Shown in pieces: positions 6,095-12,800 of a stretch of 16,845 bases of DNA. How positions within the stretch are numbered: the stretch's first letter is position 1; each line of letters begins with the position of its first letter. A program made the translations under genes and the position numbers. The notes under the pieces are model-generated. The model ran no database searches, was not told the DNA's origin, and saw only the letters and a list, made by a program, of their open reading frames with translations. The stretch is from an uncultured Collinsella sp. (GTDB lineage: Bacteria; Actinomycetota; Coriobacteriia; Coriobacteriales; Coriobacteriaceae): contig CABRIF010000051.1 in NCBI GenBank assembly GCA_902470925.1, forward strand, positions 1 to 16,845, read 5' to 3'.

Positions 6095-9019
6095 ATGGCA
6101 ACCGATACACCGACCGCACCCGATGCGCAGGCCGCACCCGCAACCCATGGCTCGGCCCTCGGCGACGCCGGCGGCGAGCAGGCAGACGCGGGCAAGGTGG
6201 CGGCGGTGCGCACGGGCAAGAAGGCGGGCAAGGCCAAGCGCGACCTCAGCTACACGCAGAACCGTGAGCTGTCCTGGCTCAGGTTCGATGAACGCGTGCT
6301 CGCCGAGGCGTCCGACGAGAGCGTGCCGCTGTTCGAGCGCCTGAAGTTCGTCTCCATCTTCGAGAGCAACATGGATGAGTTCCTCATGGTGCGCGCCGGC
6401 GGCCTGTCGAGCCTCGCCACCTTGAAGCACCAGCCACGCGACAACAAAAGCGGCCTTACACCGTCTGAGCAGGTCGAGGCTATCCTGGCGACGCTGCCCG
6501 GGCTGTACGCCCAGGCCGCGACGACCTTCCGCGAGCTCGAAGGGTGCCTGCGCGAGCACGGCATCGAGCGTCTGACGGGAGCCGACCTGATCGGCACCGC
6601 GCGCGATGCGGTGCGCAGCTACTTCAACCGCCAGGTGCTGCCCATCATCTCCCCGCTCATCATCGACCCGCGCCACCCCTTCCCCAACCTGCGCAACGGC
6701 GCGCTCTACATCTGCTGCACCCTGGCGGCCCGCAACGGCGACGAGGAGGGCCTGCTCGGCATCATCGAGGTGCCCGGCTCGCTGCCGCGCGCCGTCGAGC
6801 TCGCCTGTACCCCCGACCGGCTGCGCTACATCCTGCTCGAGGATGTCATCCTCAGCTGCCTGGACTCGTGCTTCGGCACGTACACGCCCCAGCAGCGCGC
6901 CGTGATCCGCGTGACGCGCAACGCCGACCTAGATCCGGACGGCGAAGGCGTGGAGGACGACGAGGACTACCGCCAGCATATGAAGAAGGTCCTGAAGCGC
7001 CGCCTGCGCCTGCAGCCGGTGGTGCTGGCGGTCCACGGCAACCTCGACCGACCCGCGCTGAAAACCGTGCGGCGGGCGCTCGGCCTGCCGCAGCGGGCCG
7101 TCCTCAGCGTCGAGACGCCGCTCGATCTGGGCTATGTGTTCGGCCTCGAGGGCAAGCTGCCCACGCAGACGCGCGAGAGCCTGCTGTTCGCGCCGTTCTC
7201 CCCGCAGGCAAGCCCGATGTTCGAGCCCGGAACCCCCATGCGCGACCAGGTGCTCGCCGGCGACAAGCTGCTGTTCTACCCCTATGAGTCCATGGGGACC
7301 CTGCTCGACCTGGTGGCGCAGGCCGCCCACGACGACGCCTGCATCTCCATCCGCATCACGCTCTACCGCGTGGCGCGCGCCTCGCGCCTGTGCGAGTCGC
7401 TGATCTCGGCGGCCGAGGGCGGCAAGGAGGTCACGGTCCTGATGGAGCTGCGCGCCCGGTTCGACGAGGAGAACAACATCGCCTGGGCAGGCCGGCTCGA
7501 GGAGGCGGGCTGCACGGTGATCTACGGCTCCGAGGGCTTCAAGTGCCATTCGAAGATCTGCCAGCTCACCTACCACGAACAGGGCGCGATTCGCCGCATC
7601 ACGCTTCTGGGCACCGGCAACTTCAACGAGAAGACCGCGCGCCTGTACTCGGATTTCATGCTCATGACCGCGCATGCCGGCATCGGCGAGGACGCCAACG
7701 CGTTTTTCCGCAACCTCTCGCTGGGAAACCTGCGCGGCGAGTACCGCTACCTGGGCGTGGCGCCGGCCGGCCTGAAACCGTTGGTGATGGACGGGCTGAA
7801 CCGCGAGATCGCCCGCGCCCGGCAGGGCGTGGCGGCACGCGCGTTCTTCAAGATGAACTCGCTCACCGACCGCGAGGTCATCGACAAGATCGCCGAGGCC
7901 AGCCAGGCCGGCGTGCGCGTGGACATGATCATCCGCGGCATCTGCTGCCTGCTGCCGGGGGTGGTGGGCAAAACCGACAACGTGCATATCCGCTCCATCG
8001 TAGGGCGCTTTTTGGAGCATGCGCGCGTCTACGCGTTCGGCGAGGACGCCGACACGCTCTACCTGTCAAGCGCCGACATGATGACGCGCAATACCGAGCA
8101 CCGCGTGGAGATCGCCTACCCCGTGCTCGACCCCACCTGCCGCGCGCTGGTGCGCGCCTATATGACCAGCCAGCTGCGCGACAACGTGAAAGCCCGTGTG
8201 CTGAGCTCGCAGGGCACCTGGGAGCCGGTGGCGCGGCCTGAGGACGAGGCGGCGTTCAATGCCCAGGAGCATTGCATGGCGCAGGCGGTTGAGCGGGCGC
8301 GCCAAGCCGAGGCCCGCTGGGCGGAGGCCCGCGAGGCGAATCCGGGCGCAGGGGCTGGTGCGGGGGTTGGTGCCGGCGCGGGGCCGACGGGCGGCCCGGA
8401 TGCGGGCGCGACGGCGAGCGCGGGCACAGGGCCGACGGGCGGTCCGGGTGCGGGCGCGACGGCGGGCGCGGGCGCAGGGCCGACGGGCGGTCCGGGTGCG
8501 GGGGCCGGTGCGATGGGTGGTCCGAGCGCGGGTGTGACGGCCGGATCAGTGGACACCGGTACGACGGCTAGCGCTGGCGCGGAAGCGGCGGCCGCATCAG
8601 CAGGTACCGGTGTGGCGGCTGGCGCAGCAGGTACCGGCGCGGAGGCCGCGACGGCAGGCGCGGGCGTGGGAGGTAAGGCGGTTGACGCAGATGCTGGCAT
8701 CGACACAAGCGCTGGTGCGGGCACAGCCATCGACTCCGCGCGAATCGCAAACGCGACGGGAACAAGAGCCGCCGCCAGCACTGATGACGGCTCGGAAGCC
8801 GAAGATGCAGCAGGCGCCGCCGCACCGTGCGTGGGCGACACCGCACGCGCGAGACAAGACACCGGTGCCGATGCCCATGTTGGCTCCGATACAGCAGCTG
8901 AGGCAACCGGTACAGACGCGGTAGCTTCGGCAGGTGCCGAGATGCAGCAGGATCGCGGCAGCAAGATCAAGCGCGGCCTGCACCTGATCGGAAAGGGCAT
9001 CCGCACGATCTTCTCCTAA
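6095..9019 (+). CDS. ppk1: Polyphosphate kinase PPK1 with long low-complexity C-terminal tail
   Basis: PPK1 reversibly transfers the ATP gamma-phosphate onto polyphosphate. The protein has 974 residues, against about 690-720 in the family. After an Ala/Gly/Lys-rich leader (1-50), the N domain begins at NRELSWLRFDERVL (56-69). The C1/C2 domains (phospholipase-D-like fold) contain the phosphohistidine candidate His485 (FKCHSKIC), GTGNFNEKTARLY (506-518) and His642 (FLEHARVY), the second active-site His of E. coli PPK. The E. coli His just before GTGNF is Leu504 here. The conserved part ends near residue 748. Residues 749-974 are Gly/Ala/Thr/Pro-rich, with 16-residue tandem repeats, and end in a basic amphipathic segment (KIKRGLHLIGKGIRTIFS). 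AAAGGAGAG precedes the ATG. The gene is monocistronic by context. Confidence 0.95.
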   Translation: MATDTPTAPDAQAAPATHGSALGDAGGEQADAGKVAAVRTGKKAGKAKRDLSYTQNRELSWLRFDERVLAEASDESVPLFERLKFVSIFESNMDEFLMVRAGGLSSLATLKHQPRDNKSGLTPSEQVEAILATLPGLYAQAATTFRELEGCLREHGIERLTGADLIGTARDAVRSYFNRQVLPIISPLIIDPRHPFPNLRNGALYICCTLAARNGDEEGLLGIIEVPGSLPRAVELACTPDRLRYILLEDVILSCLDSCFGTYTPQQRAVIRVTRNADLDPDGEGVEDDEDYRQHMKKVLKRRLRLQPVVLAVHGNLDRPALKTVRRALGLPQRAVLSVETPLDLGYVFGLEGKLPTQTRESLLFAPFSPQASPMFEPGTPMRDQVLAGDKLLFYPYESMGTLLDLVAQAAHDDACISIRITLYRVARASRLCESLISAAEGGKEVTVLMELRARFDEENNIAWAGRLEEAGCTVIYGSEGFKCHSKICQLTYHEQGAIRRITLLGTGNFNEKTARLYSDFMLMTAHAGIGEDANAFFRNLSLGNLRGEYRYLGVAPAGLKPLVMDGLNREIARARQGVAARAFFKMNSLTDREVIDKIAEASQAGVRVDMIIRGICCLLPGVVGKTDNVHIRSIVGRFLEHARVYAFGEDADTLYLSSADMMTRNTEHRVEIAYPVLDPTCRALVRAYMTSQLRDNVKARVLSSQGTWEPVARPEDEAAFNAQEHCMAQAVERARQAEARWAEAREANPGAGAGAGVGAGAGPTGGPDAGATASAGTGPTGGPGAGATAGAGAGPTGGPGAGAGAMGGPSAGVTAGSVDTGTTASAGAEAAAASAGTGVAAGAAGTGAEAATAGAGVGGKAVDADAGIDTSAGAGTAIDSARIANATGTRAAASTDDGSEAEDAAGAAAPCVGDTARARQDTGADAHVGSDTAAEATGTDAVASAGAEMQQDRGSKIKRGLHLIGKGIRTIFS
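8381..8512 (+). repeat. 48-bp in-frame tandem repeat in the PPK1 tail
   Basis: There are two full units at 8381-8428 and 8429-8476 and a shortened third from 8477. The first 9 bases of each unit are identical (GGGCCGACG). Each unit encodes about 16 residues beginning GPTGGP and continuing with Ala/Gly/Thr. The period is a multiple of three, so the frame is kept. The units lie inside the low-complexity tail of PPK1 and suggest recent slippage or duplication. Confidence 0.85.
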
Positions 9020-9054
9020 CCGGCCCCCCATCGTCAGTCCGGCGACGCAGGCCC

Positions 9055-9099
9055 CATCGTCGGCCCGCATCGTCGGCCCGCGTCGCCGGTCCGCATCGG
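9055..9099. repeat. 13-bp degenerate tandem repeat after ppk
   Basis: CATCGTCGGCCCG occurs twice in tandem (9055-9067 and 9068-9080). A diverged copy CGTCGCCGGTCCG (9081-9093) and a partial CATCGG follow. It lies in the 3' flank of ppk, just before the larger repeat array. No U-run follows, so it does not look like an intrinsic terminator. Confidence 0.75.
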
Positions 9100-9239
9100 C
9101 ACACCGAGCGGCTCACACCGCAACGGCCCTCCCCCGGCGCCACCATGCGCCGCGGCAAGGCATCCCGGGTTCGAATTCCATCCGTCCAAGGCCCCCTCCG
9201 CGATCCCGGGTTCGGATTCAACCCGTCCAAGGCTGCCCT

Positions 9240-9346
9240 CGCAATCCCGGGTTCGGATTCAATCCGTCCAGCAATCCCGGGTTCGGGTTCCGTCCGTCTG
9301 GGGGCGAAAACGGCCCCTGGATGGACAGCGGGCGAACCCGGGATTC
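9240..9346 (+). repeat. 107-bp exact direct repeat, copy 1 (centre of cassette A)
   Basis: This is base-for-base identical to 9764-9870, offset by 524 bp. It spans the last two forward units, the central hairpin and the first reverse unit of cassette A. Identity ends abruptly on both sides. Confidence 0.93.
9276..9342. repeat. Central long hairpin of cassette A
   Basis: The inner arms are 9292-9305 and 9313-9326. They form a 14-bp stem (11 Watson-Crick pairs and 3 G-T pairs on the plus strand) around the 7-base loop GAAAACG. Outside a 6x6 internal loop, CCCGGGTTCG (9276-9285) pairs with CGAACCCGGG (9333-9342), adding 10 bp. This is the turning point where unit orientation flips. No T-run follows, so it is not a standard terminator. 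Confidence 0.85.
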
Positions 9347-9763
9347 GCAGATGGACAGAACGCGCACCCTGGATTCACAGATGGACAGGACACGAACCCG
9401 GGGTGCCTCCGGGCATCCGGTTGCCGCAAAAACGCAAGATCCCGGGTTCGGATTGCGTCCGTCGGGAGTCCTCGGCGAGCAACAGGGTTCGGGTTGCATC
9501 CATCGAGCCCCCGGGCGCGCGACCCCGGGTTCGGATTCCGTCCGTCCGGCTTCCCGCTGCGAATCCTGGACGCATGCATCATCTATTTGGAGCCATTTGC
9601 AAGATCCCGGGTTCGGCTTGTATCCGTCGGGAGCCCTCAGCGAGCGACAGGGTTCGGATTCAATCCATCCAAGGCCCGGCGCACGATCCCGGGTTCGGAT
9701 TCAATCCATCCAAGGCCCGGCGCACGATCCCGGGTTCGGATTCAATCCATCCAAGACCCCCTC

Positions 9764-9870
9764 CGCAATCCCGGGTTCGGATTCAATCCGTCCAGCAATC
9801 CCGGGTTCGGGTTCCGTCCGTCTGGGGGCGAAAACGGCCCCTGGATGGACAGCGGGCGAACCCGGGATTC
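9764..9870 (+). repeat. 107-bp exact direct repeat, copy 2 (centre of cassette B)
   Basis: This is identical to 9240-9346. The flanks differ: the left neighbours are 41-bp-pitched units with TCCATCCA ends, and the right neighbours are reverse units with CCCAAA or CCCAGA ends. Confidence 0.93.
9800..9866. repeat. Central long hairpin of cassette B
   Basis: This is the same two-part hairpin as in cassette A. The inner stem arms are 9816-9829 and 9837-9850 and the outer arms are 9800-9809 and 9857-9866, with the same GAAAACG loop. Its conservation follows from the 107-bp duplication. Confidence 0.85.
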
Positions 9871-10065
9871 CCAAATGGACGGGAGACGAACCCGGAATTC
9901 CCAAATGGACGGCAGGCGAACCCTGGATTCCCAGACGGACAGCAGGCGAACCCGGGATGCCCGGATGGACAGGACGCGAACCCGGAATGCCCCCTGGCAG
10001 ACCCCGCACAACGCCTCGCGCCTCCAATCACAACGCCTCGCGCCCCAGCAACAGAGCCGCGCCCG

Positions 10066-12258
10066 CTACCCTTCCAGCTGTTCGCTGGCCTCCAGCCAGG
10101 CCATCTCGAGTTCCTCGAGCTCGGCACGAGCCGCAGCGATCTTCTCCTGCTGAGCCGTAAGGGCTGCGAAATCGGTGGGGTCGACCTCCCCCATCGCCGC
10201 CGTGAGTTCCTCGATGCGGCCGCGACGCGTCTCCATCTTGCGCTCGAGCGAGGCAACCTCCTTCTTCAAGCGCTGACGCTCGGCGTTCGACAGGCCACCG
10301 CCTGCAACCGCGGTCCCCGCTCCGGCACCCGCCGGCGCGGTGCCAGCAGCAACCCCGGCCGTCCCAGCGCCCGCGCCCGCAGCGCTACGGGCACCCGCCG
10401 CCTTCGCAGAGCCGGGAGCTTGCGGACGTGCGTCGCGCGCCGCGTGCCCGGCCTCGACCATGCGCAGGTACTCATCCACACCGCCAGGCATATGGCGCAG
10501 ATGCCCATCCATCAGCGCCCATTGCTGGTCGGTCACGCGCTCCATGAGGAACCGGTCGTGAGTGACCAGAATCAGCGTGCCCGGCCAGCCATCGAGCAGA
10601 TCCTCGACAATGGCAAGCATATCGGTGTCCAGATCGTTGCCCGGCTCGTCGAGGATGAGCACGTTGGGCTCCTGCAAAATGGTGAGCAGCAGCGACAGAC
10701 GACGGCGCTGCCCGCCCGACAGGTCCTTGATGCGGCTCATGAGCTGCTGCTGGGTGAATCCCAAACGCTCCAGCAGCTTTTCGGGGCTCGTCTCCTTGCC
10801 GTCGACCACCACCGTGCGCTTGAAATCGGCCAGGACATCGCGGATGGTGTGCTCCCAAGAGGGCCGCAGCTCGTCGAGCTGCTGAGACAGCACGCCGAAG
10901 CGCACGGTGGAACCGATCTTCACCCGACCGCGCAGCGGGGCGAGCGTGCCTTGGATGACATGCAGCAGCGTGGTTTTGCCCGCGCCGTTCTCGCCAAGCA
11001 GGCCGTAGCGGTCCCCCGCCCCGATCTGCCAGGTCACATCCTCGATGATGGGGGTCGCCGCAGGTGAGTTGCCGGCTGCAGGCACGCCCTCTGCCACCGC
11101 AGCCCCCACCGGCGCGCAGGCGCCATCGCCTGCGGCCGCCGCGGCGCTGCCCGCAGCAACCGCACCATCGCTCACAGCTACCGCCGCCACGCCCGCAGCG
11201 CCAGCCGAACCCGCAGCCGTCGCCGCATCGTCCGCAGCCGTCGCACCACTGCCCGCAGCCACTGCACCATCGCCCGCAGCGCCAGCCGGGCCCGCATCGG
11301 CCACGCCCGCAGCCGCCGCGTCCACGTCAACTCGGGCATCGACCGCGCCAGCGCCACCGGAAACCTCGCGATACCCTGCAGACACATCGAACAGGTCGAT
11401 GACCTGCTTGCCCAGACGGCTCACCGCCAAGCGCTTGAGCTCGAGCTCGTTGCGCACCGGCGGCACATCGGCGATGAGCTCGCGCGCCGCCTCGACGCGG
11501 AACTTCGGCTTGGTGCTGCGCGCCTGCGCCCCGCGCGACAGCCACGCGAGCTCCTTGCGCACCATGTTGCGGCGCCGCTCCTCGGTGGCAGCGGCCATCC
11601 GGTCGCGCTCCACGCGCTGCAGAATGTAGGCCGAGTAGCCGCCCTCGAACGGGTCGACGGCACCGTCGTGCACCTCCCACATGGAGGTGCAGACCTCGTC
11701 GAGAAACCAACGGTCGTGCGTGACCACTAGAAACGCACCCTGGTTGCGCTGCCAGCGGCTCTTCAGATGCTCGGCGAGCCAGCTGATCGTGCGCATGTCC
11801 AGATGGTTGGTGGGCTCGTCCAGCATAAGGACGTCGTAGTTGCCGATCAGCAGGCGCGCCAGGTCCACGCGGCGGCGCTGGCCGCCCGAAAGCGCCCCCA
11901 CCGGGCCCTCCCAGGGCACATCGGAGATCAGGCCGTCGAGGATCTGCCGCACGCGCGGGCTGGCCGCCCACTCGTACTCAGGGGTGTCCCCCACCACCGC
12001 CCGATGAACCGTCGAGGCATCATCGAGGGCATCGCGCTGGCCCAGCAGGCCGATGTGCAGGTCGCGCCGATGCGTCACGCGGCCGGCATCCGGCTCGAGC
12101 GTGCCGGCGAGCACCGACAGCAGGCTTGACTTGCCGTCGCCGTTTTTGCCGACGATGCCGATACGGTCGCCCTCGCCCACCCCCAGCGTCACGTCGTCCA
12201 AGATCAGCTTGGTGGGAAACTCCACGTGCACCTTGTCGCAGCCCAGCAAAATGGCCAT
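10066..12258 (-). CDS. ABC-F family ATPase, Uup-like, with low-complexity insert
   Basis: ABC-F proteins are soluble tandem ATPases that act on ribosomes or, for Uup, also on DNA structures; they are not transporters. The protein has 730 residues. ABC1: Walker A GKNGDGKSS (37-45), LSGGQ (123-127), VLMLDEPTNHLD (from 143). A charged linker follows (about 215-280). ABC2: Walker A GENGAGKTT (422-430), LSGGQ (513-517), VLILDEPGNDLD (from 533), with Gly in place of the usual Thr. A C-terminal coiled coil (about 656-730) resembles the Uup tail. An Ala/Gly/Val/Asp-rich insert of about 100 residues (299-400) splits the first strands of ABC2, and a second Ala/Gly segment (about 618-655) precedes the coiled coil. 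The start MAILLGC was chosen by family fit and an upstream GAGGGG; an upstream frame to 12399 looks non-coding. It is convergent with ppk. Confidence 0.9.
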   Translation of the reverse strand: MAILLGCDKVHVEFPTKLILDDVTLGVGEGDRIGIVGKNGDGKSSLLSVLAGTLEPDAGRVTHRRDLHIGLLGQRDALDDASTVHRAVVGDTPEYEWAASPRVRQILDGLISDVPWEGPVGALSGGQRRRVDLARLLIGNYDVLMLDEPTNHLDMRTISWLAEHLKSRWQRNQGAFLVVTHDRWFLDEVCTSMWEVHDGAVDPFEGGYSAYILQRVERDRMAAATEERRRNMVRKELAWLSRGAQARSTKPKFRVEAARELIADVPPVRNELELKRLAVSRLGKQVIDLFDVSAGYREVSGGAGAVDARVDVDAAAAGVADAGPAGAAGDGAVAAGSGATAADDAATAAGSAGAAGVAAVAVSDGAVAAGSAAAAAGDGACAPVGAAVAEGVPAAGNSPAATPIIEDVTWQIGAGDRYGLLGENGAGKTTLLHVIQGTLAPLRGRVKIGSTVRFGVLSQQLDELRPSWEHTIRDVLADFKRTVVVDGKETSPEKLLERLGFTQQQLMSRIKDLSGGQRRRLSLLLTILQEPNVLILDEPGNDLDTDMLAIVEDLLDGWPGTLILVTHDRFLMERVTDQQWALMDGHLRHMPGGVDEYLRMVEAGHAARDARPQAPGSAKAAGARSAAGAGAGTAGVAAGTAPAGAGAGTAVAGGGLSNAERQRLKKEVASLERKMETRRGRIEELTAAMGEVDPTDFAALTAQQEKIAAARAELEELEMAWLEASEQLEG

Positions 12259-12370
12259 GTGTGGCAGCCCCTCTTCCTCATCGTCCGTCTGTCGACCTAC
12301 CATCCTAGCAGGTTCGCCCCGCGGGCATCGGCGCAAGCGACGCCGTGCCCGCAGGGCGATGCCCCACTCG

Positions 12371-12469
12371 CCGCAAGCAGCCCCGCTCACCGCAGGCAAC
12401 CCGGCCGAACGCAGGCAGTCCAGCCGACGCAGACGCCAATCCAGCCGACGAGCCGGTTGACCAGCCGGA
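12371..12469. repeat. Degenerate 19-21 bp tandem repeat, five units
   Basis: Units begin at 12371, 12390, 12409, 12428 and 12449. Units 2 to 5 end in CCGA or CCGGA (units 3 and 4 in CCAGCCGA), and several begin CGCAGGCA or similar. They are GC-rich and imperfect and lie upstream of the ABC-F start. There is no evident function. Confidence 0.55.
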
Positions 12470-12547
12470 CACGCGGGCCCACAGGCGCCGAACCTAGCCA
12501 GCCAGCAGGTTAGCTAGCCAGACACGCGCGCCCACAGCCGCCGCACG

Positions 12548-12592
12548 AAAAACGCCGTCGGGCAGCCCGCACGCAGCAGGCCGCCCGACGGC
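12548..12592 (-). terminator. Intrinsic terminator of the pst operon
   Basis: Perfect 10-bp arms GCCGTCGGGC (12554-12563) and GCCCGACGGC (12583-12592) enclose a 19-base loop. Read on the minus strand, the stem is followed by G and then five T residues (12552-12548). It lies about 210 bp past the pstB stop, leaving a long 3' untranslated region. The T-run is on the minus-strand side only, so it terminates leftward transcription. Confidence 0.85.
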
Positions 12593-12800
12593 TCTATGGA
12601 CACGGCGTTGCGGCCTCGGACTAGAAAGGCCGCAGCGCCAGGGATGGGCTGGACACCGCCCGCAAGACGCGCGCAGAAACGACGAGGGCCGCGGCGTGCA
12701 AAACAGGATGCGCGCAATGTGACCGCACGGTCCTGAACACACTCGGGCACGATGCGTAAAGCACACGGCGCCGAGCGCACCCGCACCCCACGCGCGCGAA

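Larger units (their letters stand above)
9162..9988. repeat. Mosaic array of about 22 short repeats, two head-to-head cassettes, between convergent genes
   Basis: A forward unit of 27 bp begins ATCCCGGGTTCG and ends TCCGTCCA or TCCATCCA. Reverse-strand units of 23 bp share the core as CGAACCCGGG and begin TGGAC. Cassette A: forward starts at 9162, 9203, 9244 and 9274; reverse starts at 9322, 9352 and 9382. Cassette B: forward starts at 9439, 9480, 9522, 9563 (very degenerate), 9604, 9645, 9686, 9727, 9768 and 9798; reverse starts at 9846, 9876, 9906, 9936 and 9966. Forward pitch is 41 bp, with 30 bp for the last step of each cassette; reverse pitch is 30 bp. Many forward units also hold the dyad CGGATT-C-AATCCG. 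All reading frames here are repeat-derived and I see no gene. It resembles a REP/BIME-type array in layout, but I do not recognise the family. Confidence 0.9.
12259..12800. other. Non-coding region upstream of the ABC-F gene and downstream of pstB
   Basis: I see no supported gene in these 542 bp. The region holds the leader of the ABC-F gene, a five-unit degenerate tandem repeat and the pst terminator. Minus-strand frames here (for example 12514-12786) give Arg/Ala-rich strings with no recognisable domain. No phoU is present, although it often follows pstB. The ABC-F promoter must lie to the left of the terminator, but I could not identify convincing boxes. Confidence 0.55.

Noticed and set aside
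9164..9188. tRNA gene or tRNA 3' end (GGTTCGAAT resembles a T-loop and the unit ends in CCA)
   Set aside because: The bases after the loop do not pair with CCGGG to form a T-stem, and no acceptor, D or anticodon arms are present. It is only a short resemblance.
9276..9342. Bidirectional intrinsic terminator for ppk and ABC-F
   Set aside because: The stem is long and stable but no T-run follows on either strand, so it was listed as a repeat hairpin instead.
9162..9988. CRISPR array
   Set aside because: The intervals are only 14 or 7 bp and are themselves conserved, units occur on both strands, and no cas gene is nearby.
9145..11067. Plus-strand open frame of 640 codons across the repeat array and opposite the ABC-F gene
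   Set aside because: Its first part is translated repeats and its second part is antisense to the ABC-F coding sequence. It has no ribosome site or family motif.
12514..12786. Minus-strand 90-codon frame after pstB as a possible small gene
   Set aside because: It overlaps the pst terminator, has no recognisable motif or good ribosome site, and has a GC-noise composition.
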